NCBI GenBank assembly: GCA_949752795.1
Contig: OX457062.1
Coordinates: 94,849,777 to 94,913,776 of the forward strand
DNA length: 64,000 nucleotides
Origin: Hyperoodon ampullatus
Lineage: Eukaryota; Chordata; Mammalia; Artiodactyla; Ziphiidae
Direction: 5' to 3'
Below are positions 55,911-64,000 of this stretch, piece after piece; the first letter of the stretch is position 1, and each line of letters begins with the position of its first letter. Under the pieces are notes generated by a model that worked only from the letters and a program-made list of their open reading frames with translations, was not told where the DNA came from and ran no database searches. A program made the translations under genes and the position numbers.

Positions 55911-57396
55911 GTACTGGGCAAGGGGCGGGGCAGGGCTGGGATTCCAAGCACCCTGGCTGCCTTCCTTTCGGAGAAGCTAGCTTCTTCCTCATGACCTCAG
56001 AAAGTAGAGGTGACTAAGGGAGAGAGAGGGCTCCTTTTATCCCTAAGTCAGCTGAGCAACCTAGTTGATCTTCTGACTGCCTGGGATGGGTTTTGGAAAC
56101 TCAGTTCACTGAGCCTGCCCCATACTGAGCTGGAATCTCCAAGTGTGAACCAGGATGTTGCATCAACTCCCCCAAGGTCTCCTGCCCCTGGAACATACTG
56201 GTGGGACCCACGACTAGAGTAGAGAGAGGTAGGCTGGGGCCTGCAGCAGGGAAGGTAGACTGGCCCTCAGGGACCTCTGGGCGGGGAGAGGTGCTCAGAG
56301 AGCAGACCCCTGTACCCTTCCCTGGCCAGGCCTTTCTCTACTGTTAATGTGGATGGGAGGCCCCCTGCTCTACAGGTCCTCACCAACTTGGAGGGGGCAC
56401 TGCTGGTGCCAGTCTTACAGGTGGCCCGTGGGCAGAAGGTGACCAGCCTGACAGCCTGCCTGGTGGACCAGAACCTTCGTCTAGACTGCCGCCATGAGAA
56501 TACCACCAACCTGCCCATTCAGTACGAGTTCAGCCTGACCCGTGAGACAAAGAAGCACGTGCTCTTTGGCACCATTGGGGTCCCTGAGCATGCATACCGC
56601 TCCCGAACCAACTTCTTCAGCAAGTACAATCTCAAGGTCCTCTACCTGTCCGGCTTCACCACCAAGGATGAGGGGACCTACACATGCGCACTCCACCTCT
56701 CTGGCCAGACTCCCATCGTGTCCAGCAGGAATGTCTCTGTGCTCAGAGGTGAGGCAAACCCCCAACAAGACCAAGGAAGCTGGGAGAGGCAGGCTGGGGA
56801 GGAACGGGCTGGCTGGGACAGCTGGCAGTCCCCTTGGCTGGGCCACAATAGGGAGTGGCCCCATAACTTCTCTCCCCTTCCCCCCACTGCTGCCTGTGCC
56901 CGGGGGAATCGCTACCTTCAGCATGAATGGGGGAAGGGCTAAGGGGACAGTCAGACAGGCAGAGTGGTGTGGCAGACGCTTCCCCCATGACTGCGGGCAA
57001 ATCACTCGGCCTCCCCAAACCTCCTTGTCCCCACCTGGAAAACCAGATGGCACTAGCTACCTCACCCCCAGTTTTCTTGTGACGATATTTGTTCAAGGGC
57101 TCAGGAACCTGCAAATGGGAAAGATGGTTGGTGCTGTCAGACCAGGTTGGCCCTGGTTCCAGCCAAGACATCATGGCGCCAGCCTCCCCAAGGGAAAGCA
57201 GCCTTGCCCTGGGCCTGGGCCTGCCCGAGTCCTGGCCGCTCTTCATTCCCGCCCTGCCTCTCTACCCCGTCCTCTGTCCACAGATACACTGGTCAAGTGT
57301 GGAGGCATAAGCCTGCTGATCCAGAACACCTCGTGGCTGCTGCTGCTCCTGCTCTCGCTGCCCCTCCTGCAGGCCATGGATTTCATCTCCCTGTGA
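55874..57396 (+). CDS. THY1: THY1 (CD90) membrane glycoprotein, three coding exons
   Basis: Thy-1 is a small GPI-anchored immunoglobulin-superfamily glycoprotein of neurons, thymocytes, fibroblasts and stem cells. It binds integrins in adhesion and signalling. Coding exons 55874-55910, 56413-56748 and 57284-57396 join in phase (37+336+113 nt) to give 161 residues, the same as human. Residues 1-19 are the signal peptide, and the mature chain starts at Q20. A single V-type Ig domain has the four cysteines C28, C38, C104 and C130. YTC (102-104) follows the D-x-G-x-Y motif (D98, G100, Y102). The integrin-binding RLD is kept (35-37). The hydrophobic tail (about 131-161) is the GPI signal, with C130 the expected anchor site. 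Sequons remain at N42 (NTT) and N119 (NVS). The human sequon at N79 reads NFF here and is lost. N139 lies in the cleaved tail. Identification is certain. Confidence 0.98.
56413..56748 (+). CDS. THY1: THY1 exon 3: immunoglobulin domain
   Basis: It encodes residues 13-124 plus the first base of codon 125, i.e. nearly all of the Ig domain. The acceptor is GGTGCCAG|TCTTACAG, with a poor pyrimidine tract. The donor CAGAG|GTGAGG is strong. A more pyrimidine-rich AG lies at 56374-56375 but would shift the frame to an early stop. Confidence 0.95.
56955..57090 (+). mobile_element. MIR SINE in THY1 intron 3
   Basis: 'gactgcgggcaaatcactcggcctcc' and 'tgtccccacctggaaaaccagatggc' match the MIR core/3' layout in sense with THY1. 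Confidence 0.55.
57284..57396 (+). CDS. THY1: THY1 exon 4: GPI-anchor signal and stop
   Basis: The acceptor is CTGTCCACAG|ATACACTGG. It encodes D125 to L161, including C130 and the hydrophobic stretch SWLLLLLLSLPLLQ that is replaced by a GPI anchor in the ER. The TGA stop is at 57394-57396. The same exon continues into the 3' UTR. Confidence 0.96.
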
Positions 57397-58585
57397 CTGG
57401 CTGGGCCCATGGAGAATACAGGAAGCCACAAGGCCCAGTCCAGAGACCCTACTTCTCTGAGTCAGTTGACTCCCCTCCCCCCAACCTCTCACACACCTTG
57501 GGGAGAAGTGGGGACCCCTCCGCCCCTAAGGAATCCCAGTGCTGCATGCCATTATCTCCCATTCCCCACTGCCACCCCCTACCCTCTCCGCACGCCACTG
57601 CCTATTTGTATTCTTTGTTCCAGAGCTGCTTCTGTCTGGTTTATTTAGGGCTTATCCTACCTTTTCTTTGGCAGTTTGCGAAAAGGGAAGCCAGGGTTGG
57701 GGACCTGATGGAGAGTGAGGGGATGGGAGGGGTGGAAGGAGGGAGGGGTATCAGTCCCTCGGGCCGGTCATCCTTGCCCACCGGGACCAGAGGCCTGGGA
57801 GAGACCTGGGCGAGGAGGGGGAGGGGTGTGTCTGGCCCTAGCACATCCCTCAGCAGTAGGGATGGCGCCTGAAGACCCCGGATGTGAGGGCACTGCCAAG
57901 CGTTTGTGGCCCATCCTGTGAGGAGAGAACCGAGCGTCTCCACGAGCACTTTCCGCCACAGAAAAAAGCCGCCTTCTTACCCTGCAGAAGTGCCCAAGGG
58001 GCCTTGGGCCCAGCGTCTGGCCCAGTGAATGAAGATGCAGATTCTGCCCGGGAAGCAGTGCTGATGGGTTGTCGAGGCAGGTGGAAGGCAGGGTCCATCA
58101 TCCCTCCCCCCACTGAGGAAGCTAAAAATGGGAGCCTAGTGTCTCTCACTGGCTCGGCCAGCAGTTGGGAGGTGGCAGAGGAGGACAGGCCCCCTCCCAG
58201 GCTATCCCAAGCTCCTAGGAGCTTCCAGAACTCGGACCTGGAGGCAGTAAATCAGGCCTGGTGGAGCCCCTGGTTGAGCCACACAGAGTTCGGCCCACGT
58301 GTTCCCCCAGGAGGCTCTTCCGTCTTCCCCCAGCAGTGCCCGAGCCTTCAGATAGGCCCCCGCCCCAGAGGCCTGCCTTCTCAGGGACCTCTCGGGGGCC
58401 TGGGGCTGGCCGTGGGGTGACACCCATAAGTGGACGTGCCTCGAGGGGTGGCTTTTCCCAGCACCCAGGTCTCCACCCGGCGGCTCTTCCCCGTCCTGTG
58501 ACTGTGTGTAGTGCCACCACAGCTTATGGCATCTCACTGAGGAAGATGAATATACTGTACAATAAAACCAAGCCTCTGGAATCTG
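57397..58585 (+). other. THY1: THY1 3' untranslated region
   Basis: About 1.2 kb from the stop to just past the polyadenylation signal. GC-rich, with no mobile element recognised. The end is estimated as 15-25 bases after AATAAA. Confidence 0.82.
58561..58566 (+). terminator. THY1 polyadenylation signal AATAAA
   Basis: Canonical hexamer in 'ctgtacaataaaacc', followed by a T/G-rich downstream element ('ctgtcctcctgtctgtctctg'). It is the first canonical hexamer after the stop codon. Another AATAAA at about 58781 could be an alternative. Confidence 0.85.
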
Positions 58586-58589
58586 TCCT

Positions 58590-61065
58590 CCTGTCTGTCT
58601 CTGCTTTGCTCCTCTCTCCCCAGGCCCGCCCCCTTCCCTTAGCCTTGAGGGCCAACCCGCCACCTCCTCCTCTCCCCCATCCCTGCCTTCTGCAGCCCTT
58701 CTTCTCCCCCCTGTCCCCCAGGGGTGGACCACTGCATGCCCGGCTTCTCAGAACCACTCCACCACGGCACGTTTGCCCAAATAAACAAATGTTCCCTCTC
58801 TGTGGACTCACCTGCCCCATGTGTGGGCCAAGCCACGTGGCGCTGGTTCCAGAACATGCTAACAGGCACTAAGGCTTGGAGTCTGCCTTCTCAGATCTGG
58901 ATGTTCTCAGAAATGTCAGCTTACGTCTGCTCTAGAGAGGGGCACAGAGAGGAGGCTCGGGAAGCGAGGCGGTACGTGGGAGCTGCCCTCATCATCAAGG
59001 TGTAAGGACAAGCATCTCTTCTAACTCCAACATGGCCACATAAAGCACTGGGGGTGGGGAGAGAACACTGAGGCCCGTCCCCAGCTCCCTCCCCTAAAAG
59101 TCACTGAGTAGAAAGCGCCCCCTGGTAGTAGGGACTAGAACAGCATCACAGGGTGGTTCCGGGTCTCAGTTGCTGCCAGAGTGAGGCAGCCCCCAGACAA
59201 CCTTCCCTGCTTTGCCGGGGAATCTGGGGGAGGAGAGTAGTGACTACCCAGAAGCTGACTCATTTGGTATTTAGCGCTGGGTAGGATGGTTTTTCTGAGC
59301 ATTTACTTTAAGGCCCAGGATCTAAACTCACGCCACTGACTCCCACTCTTGCGACACCTCCCACTGATACCTGAGCTTTGCCAGTGACCCCTGTAGTGGC
59401 CAGGCCGGAAGAGGGCAAGAGAAGCCCTCAAGGAAGAGAGGGAGCTGCCCGTGTCACCTACCACGGGGACCCACCCATCCCCACGTGGGCTGTTGGCCAC
59501 TCAGGACAGTGCAGCCAGCCTGGACACAGGGCCCTTTTGCTCTGCCCTGATTGCAGCCAAAAAATGAAGAGCCTTTGTCGGGGAAGGGAGTTCAAATGCC
59601 ACCCTCGGGGTAGTAAGAGCTAAAGCTGGAAGGTCTTTCTGGAAGGAACTGGAAAGCCAGGCGTGCAGCCTCAACTGAGAAGCCATGAGACCCTGGCACC
59701 TGTGTGAGCCTCCTGTGTGGTCTTTGTCACCCTGGCACTGTTTCCCTGAAGAGTTTAGGGGCCCCTCAACAAGGGTCCCTTTGCAGCCACGCCTGTGGGA
59801 GGAGAGCCCAAGGCCACGGAGAGTGGGCTTAGCTTCAGAAGACACAGAGGCCTCTGAGGCCCAGGGGCTATAGGAAGGCAGGGACAGAGAAGAAAGGAAC
59901 AGGCCTGGGCCTGGGAAGGCGCTCGACGATTTAAAGGCAGGGCCTTCGGGCCTCACAGCACAAGCCAACCCAGAAAGACTGCGGACTGGGGCTGCGGTGG
60001 GCTGTCCACGACGGCAGCCAGTTCCTCCCCTGTCACGTCAGGAGAGCTGAAGGGGGCTGCGGCACGTCTGCAGGGACTTGGCTAGTTACAAAGAGGGCTG
60101 GGGCCAGCCCTGGTTCCTGCACACATGCCCAGAGCCCACCCCACCAAGCCCCTTCCCATTCCTCCTCACCCCTCCCCAACATCCCCCTTGGCCATCTTGA
60201 TCCTTAGGGCGTGGAATCCTTGCTCAGTAGAAAGAGAAAGAAGCCCCTCTCCACACATCCGTCCACTGAGACAGAGGAACATCTGCACACGGCGCAGCGT
60301 GAGGGTCTTCCCAACACCTAGGGGCTCCCTCGGGAAGGACAAGGGGGGTCACCGTGGGGAGACGCAGGGACTTTCTCTGGCCAACCAATAAATGTACCCA
60401 GCATCCAGGGGACCTGTGACACACATCCTCCAGCCCCTGCCCCCCCCAGCATGATGTCCCTGTCCTCACTGTGTCTGAAGCTCCCGTGTTGTGATGGGCA
60501 GGTTTGTCTTTACATGTGAAAGAAGCAAGTCCCAGGTTAGGAGTAAACCACTTCCTCATCTACCACTGAGTAATCAGTGGGCCTGGAGTCCTTCAGAGTT
60601 CTGGCAAAGCGTGAGGGTCGTCAGCTGCCTCCTGCTAACCCTGAAGCAGGGCTTCAGGACAAAGGTGGGATTGCCTCCTGCCCAGGGCTCTCAGGCCCCG
60701 AATGTCTCCCACCCCTCGGGAGTATCATGTCATGTGAAGACTTCCGGGAGGCGTCTTTGTCTGGCAAAGGGAAGACCTGGGGGCAGGGAAGCTATGGAAG
60801 TGGGCACATGCTGTAGAGGGCAGCGTAGGACCAATGGGAGAGTTCTGCGGAGGCCAAGTGTGGCTCTACACCGGAAGGGGCCTTTGATGGCTGGAGCTGC
60901 CCAGCTGCAGAGGCAGGAGTGCCTGGCAGTGGGCATGGTCAGTGGAGGCCACCTGTCCAGCCTGCAGGAAAGTAACTTCCTGAATTCAGTGGGAACCTGG
61001 GCTAGATGACCCTAGTCACTTCACCCTTCAGTGCCTCATTTTTCTGATTTCTAAAATATGATGGG
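58590..61065. other. Intergenic sequence downstream of THY1
   Basis: GC-rich sequence with many chance frames and no recognisable exon. In human the next gene in this direction is USP2, but I see no ubiquitin-protease motif here. No repeat assigned with confidence. Confidence 0.5.
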
Positions 61066-61350
61066 GGGCGGGAGGCGCATCTGGTGGTGCAGTGGTTTAA
61101 GGACCCGCCTGCCAATGCAGGGGACACTGGCTCGATCCCTGGTCTGGGAAGATCCCACATTCTACGGAGCAACTAAGCCCGTGTGCCACAACTACTGAGC
61201 CTGCACTCTAGAGCCTGTGCTCTGCAACAATAGACGGCACCGCAACGAGAAGCCCGCGCACCGCAACGAAGAGTAGCCCCCGCTCGCTGCAGCTAGAGAA
61301 AGCCTGCGTCCAACAACGAAGACCCAACGCAGCCAAAAATAAAATAAATA
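61066..61350 (+). mobile_element. Long CHR SINE
   Basis: 'cgcatctggtggtgcagtggtttaaggacccgcctgccaatgcaggggacac', then 'acaactactgagcctgcactctagagcc', ending 'gaagacccaacgcagccaaaaataaaataaataaa'. Confidence 0.9.
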
Positions 61351-61369
61351 AATAAAAATAAGATGGGGG

Positions 61370-61492
61370 AATTCCCTGGCGGTCCAGTGGTTAGGACTCC
61401 ACACCCCCAAGGCACTAAGGAACTAAGATCCCGCAAGCCGTGTGGTGCAGCCAAAATTAAAATAAAATAAAATAAAAAATAAAATAAGATAG
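61370..61492 (+). mobile_element. Short CHR-related SINE with (AAAAT)n tail
   Basis: 'aattccctggcggtccagtggttaggactcc' to 'gtgtggtgcagccaaaattaaaataaaataaaa'. Flanking 'aataagat' at 61355-61362 and 61482-61489 is a plausible TSD. Confidence 0.82.
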
Positions 61493-61689
61493 TAGCGCTG
61501 GAATGATTTATTTGTACAACAAACGTTAAGTACCTGGCTGTGCTAAGAGGTAAAAGACATAGCCCCTGGCTGAAGGAATCTACAGCCCAATAAGAAGTGA
61601 GGAATTGATTTCAGTGCAGTGATTGGTGCTAGGAGGCAGAGAAGCTGTGGCAGACACTGCTTGAGGGTTTTCCAACATGTATTCTCTTT
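61493..61689. mobile_element. L2-like fragment
   Basis: 'caacaaacgttaagtacctggctgtgctaagaggt' and 'ggaatctacagcccaataagaagtgag' follow the L2 3' end plan. Weak. Confidence 0.4.
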
Positions 61690-62090
61690 CTTTCTCAGCA
61701 ATAAGACCCACAAATTAGAATTAGATTATATGGTCCAGAATAAAGACTACATTTCCCAGCTCCCTTGCAGCAAGATGTGCACATGTGGCTAAATTCTGTC
61801 CAATGGAACATTAGCACAAAATAATGTGTACAATTTTTCTGAAGTGCTCTTAAAGGGAGAATGTGTGCTTTTCAACCCCTTTCACCTTCATGCTGGCTGG
61901 AATGTGGAGTCAATGGCTGGAACTGGAGCAGCCATTTTGGACTATGAGATAGAAGTTGTATGTTACACATCACAAAGTACAACAGCCTGGATTCCTAGTG
62001 ATGTTAGAACTGTCAGAGCAGCCATGGAATACCATGTTAGAGCTACTCTTATTTGGAGTTTCTGCACTCACAGTTGAACCTAAATGTACC
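61690..62090 (+). mobile_element. Ancient interspersed repeat, class not assigned
   Basis: Shares blocks with 32895-33256 ('agatgtgcacatgtggctaaattctgtccaatgg', 'gctcttaaaggga', 'gctggctggaatgtgg'). An old mammalian family with no coding content. Confidence 0.5.
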
Positions 62091-62099
62091 TTAAAAAGA

Positions 62100-62560
62100 A
62101 GCTGTTATTTAACACAACTAAACTGTACACTTAAAAATGGTTAAGATAGTAAATGTTATATATATTTTTTACCACACACACACACACACACACACACACA
62201 AAGCCAAAAGTCAAATTTAGAGAGACAGAAAGTAGAATGGTGGTTGCCAGGGGGTACAGGGAGGGGACATGGCGAGTTATTATTTAGTGGGTACAGAGTT
62301 TCAGTTTTGCAAGATGAAGAGAGTTCTGGAGATGGATGGTGGTAGTAGTGGCACAACAATGTGAGTGTGTTTAATGCCACCAAATGGTTATATGTATTTT
62401 ACCACAATTTTTTTTTTTAAAAGGAAACAGCCAAGGCACAAGGGAACTTATTGGTGTGCTTACACAAGCACTTACATTTGTCAAAACTCATCAAACTGTA
62501 CACTTAAAATGGGTGAATTTCCTCAAATGTAAATTTTACCTCAGTAAAGTGCTATGAGAA
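62100..62560 (+). mobile_element. Old L1 3' UTR fragments
   Basis: 'aactgtacacttaaaaatggttaagatagtaaatg', 'gaatggtggttgccagggggtacaggg', 'tttgcaagatgaagagagttctggagatggatggtgg', and a second terminal piece at 62490-62550 ('aaactgtacacttaaaatgggtgaatttcc'). Interrupted by the CA repeat. Confidence 0.7.
62174..62201. repeat. (CA)n microsatellite
   Basis: About fourteen uninterrupted CA units. Confidence 0.95.
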
Positions 62561-62844
62561 TACATATGTAGGGCCCCTAGCCAGGCTAGAGGGCTTCCCA
62601 GAGGAGGGGTCATGGTAGGAGTTAGCACAAAAAGCAGGCTCTACTATTTCATAAGCTGATTACAAAGAAAGAAATGTTATTTTATTTCTTCTATATCCTG
62701 AAAGACATGGGGAGGGGGAGTAGAAGCCATTGTGGGTTTAGTCCGAGGACAGGCCTCAGCCCCTCTCTCAGGCAACACAACTGCTGGCTGATACAACAGC
62801 CCTCAGAGCACATGGGCCCTTCATCAGGGTCCCTGCCCCAGTCA
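62561..62844. other. Intergenic sequence, nothing recognised
   Basis: No gene or clear repeat. Confidence 0.4.
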
Positions 62845-63660
62845 TATCCATTCAAACATTTACTAAGTGTGCACCCCATGCCAGGGAGTGTAACTATCTG
62901 TGCAGGGTAATGAGAAGAGACCTGTGAATGGTACAGACAAGTTCCTTCCCCATAAAACTTATATTGTGGTACAGGAGATGGACATGAAGCAAGTAAACCA
63001 ATAAGTAAGTCATTATTATAGACTGGGATTGTTTACACATGAGAGGCAATAAGAGAATGACGGGCTCACTTTAGTTGGGATGATCAGGGAGAGCCTGAGG
63101 AGGGGGGCGCTGAGCTAAGACGGGAAGGGTGAGAAAAGGCCAGACATTTGAAGGGCTGCAGGAGCACAACCAGACGGAGGGAACACGAAGGGCTCAAGGT
63201 GTCCAGGCGAGGAGGGGTACAAGACGTCACTGAAGGCGAATTCTCTGGAGATCCAGCGGTTAGGACTTGGCGCTCTCACTGCGGGAGCCCTGGGTTCGAT
63301 GGTCAGGGAACTAAGCTCCCACAAGCCACGCAGAGCAGCAAAAAAAAAAAAAAAAAGTCACTGAAGAGGTAGGCGCAAGCCAGGTCCCACAGGGCCTTGG
63401 AGGTCATGGCGAAGAGTTCGAATTTTATTCTAAGGGCAATAGGGAAGTGATAAAGGACTTGTTCTAATAATGTTTTTAGAAGATCCCTCTTGCTGCTTTG
63501 TTGAAGATGAACTGGAGAAGAATGACAGCAGAAGCAAGAAATCAGAAGGATACTGCCATAATCCTAAAAGAGATGATGGCAGCTTGGACAAAAATTGCAT
63601 GGCAAAAACACAAGTGGTGACTTTGAGATACATACAGAGTTAAAACTGGAAGGACTGGTG
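62845..63660 (+). mobile_element. L2 3' region, about 0.8 kb
   Basis: In L2 order: 'aacatttactaagtgtgcaccccatgccaggg', 'ggatgatcagggagagcctgaggagg', 'gccaggtcccacagggccttggaggtcatggcgaagagttcgaattttattctaagggcaatagggaag', 'gatccctcttgctgctttgttgaag'. Split by the SINE at 63236. Confidence 0.72.
63236..63356 (+). mobile_element. Short CHR-related SINE in L2
   Basis: tRNA-head-only SINE ('ttctctggagatccagcggttaggacttgg', 'ggttcgatggtcagggaactaagctccc') with an A16 tail. The perfect TSD GTCACTGAAG lies at 63226-63235 and 63357-63366. Confidence 0.92.
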
Positions 63661-63747
63661 AATCTGAGTAAGGTCTGTGGATTTTACCAATATCGATTTT
63701 CCCAGTGTTGATACTGTACTACAGTTGTATTAGATGTTACCACTGGG

Positions 63748-63964
63748 GACTTCCCTGGTGGTCCAGTGGGTGAAACTCCATGCTCCCAATTCGGGGGGCC
63801 CGGGTTTGGCCCCTGATGGGGGAACTAGATCCCCGCATGCATGCCACAACTAAAACAAAAAAGATCCCACACGCTGCAACAAAGATCCTGCATGCCACAA
63901 CTAAGACCCTGTGCAAACAAAATAAATATGTATATATATATATATATATATATATTTTTTAAAA
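63748..63964 (+). mobile_element. CHR-related SINE with (AT)n tail
   Basis: 'acttccctggtggtccagtgggtgaaactcc' to 'aagaccctgtgcaaacaaaataaat', followed by a (TA)n tract (about 63930-63956). The TSD GTTACCACTGG lies at 63737-63747 and GTTACCATTGG at 63965-63975, with one mismatch. Confidence 0.87.
63930..63956. repeat. (TA)n microsatellite in SINE tail
   Basis: About thirteen TA units grown from the AT-rich tail of the SINE. Confidence 0.93.
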
Positions 63965-64000
63965 CGTTACCATTGGGGGAAACTGGATGAAGGGTACGCA

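Noticed and set aside
56349..56942. A single 197-codon frame through the THY1 Ig exon, seemingly an intronless gene
   Set aside because: Its first 21 codons and last third are intron. The true exon is bounded by AG at 56411-56412 and GT at 56749-56750, which restore the full-length 161-residue THY1.
56481..57053. 190-codon frame antisense to THY1
   Set aside because: Shadow of the THY1 exon on the other strand. No independent coding signal.
57147..57872. 241-codon + frame over THY1 exon 4 and 3' UTR
   Set aside because: Out of frame with the THY1 exon, which is unambiguous. The product has low-complexity composition.
58590..61065. An exon of USP2, the expected neighbour
   Set aside because: No ubiquitin-protease Cys or His box and no matching frame. 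In human the gene lies tens of kb from THY1.

Overview
This is a vertebrate nuclear window, almost certainly from a cetacean and probably a toothed whale. About twenty copies of the cetacean/hippo/ruminant tRNA-derived CHR SINE family are present. Most are the ~200-bp form beginning GGGCTTCCCTGGTGGCGCAG and ending in GAGAGGCCCGCGTACCGC plus poly(A), a form I associate with cetaceans. L1 3' ends of cetartiodactyl type (AATTATACTCCAATAAAGATG) are also frequent. There is no operon structure, no prokaryotic gene and no long uninterrupted ORF. The one protein-coding gene is split by canonical GT-AG introns.

Layout. 1-11.1 kb: intergenic DNA with old L2/MIR pieces, an L1 3' end, SINEs and a GGAT microsatellite. 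11.1-17.3 kb: a decayed, rearranged L1 on the + strand with 5' UTR-like, ORF1 and partial ORF2 remnants, hit twice by SINEs at one target site. 17.3-28.2 kb: mostly L1 sequence on the - strand. It is interrupted by SINEs, by a younger + strand L1 with a perfect 15-bp target-site duplication (TSD), and by an unidentified processed retrocopy with a CpG-rich 5' end (25.98-27.59 kb). 29.1-29.3 kb: a 200-N assembly gap. 30-36 kb: two solo LTRs, a MaLR LTR and a run of three SINEs. 36.7-41.1 kb: more L1 ORF2 and 3' ends. 42.6-50.4 kb: old L2 and DNA-transposon sequence carrying two retropseudogenes, a PDCD11 (RRP5) 3' fragment and an RPL26 copy. 53.2-58.6 kb: the THY1 (CD90) gene. 58.6-64 kb: downstream intergenic DNA, SINEs, L2 and microsatellites.

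THY1 is intact. A GC-rich, TATA-less promoter and noncoding first exon lie near 53.5 kb. Three coding exons (55874-55910, 56413-56748, 57284-57396) join in frame to give 161 residues, the usual length. The 3' UTR ends at an AATAAA signal at 58561. In human, THY1 lies between NECTIN1 (on its 5' side) and USP2 (on its 3' side). The 50 kb of gene-poor sequence upstream here fits the NECTIN1-THY1 interval.

I found no previously undescribed biological system. The points most worth following up are the unidentified CpG-island retrocopy, the loss of one N-glycosylation sequon in THY1 relative to human, and several nested insertions whose TSDs give a relative chronology. Repeat family names are from recognition by eye; boundaries without a TSD are approximate.
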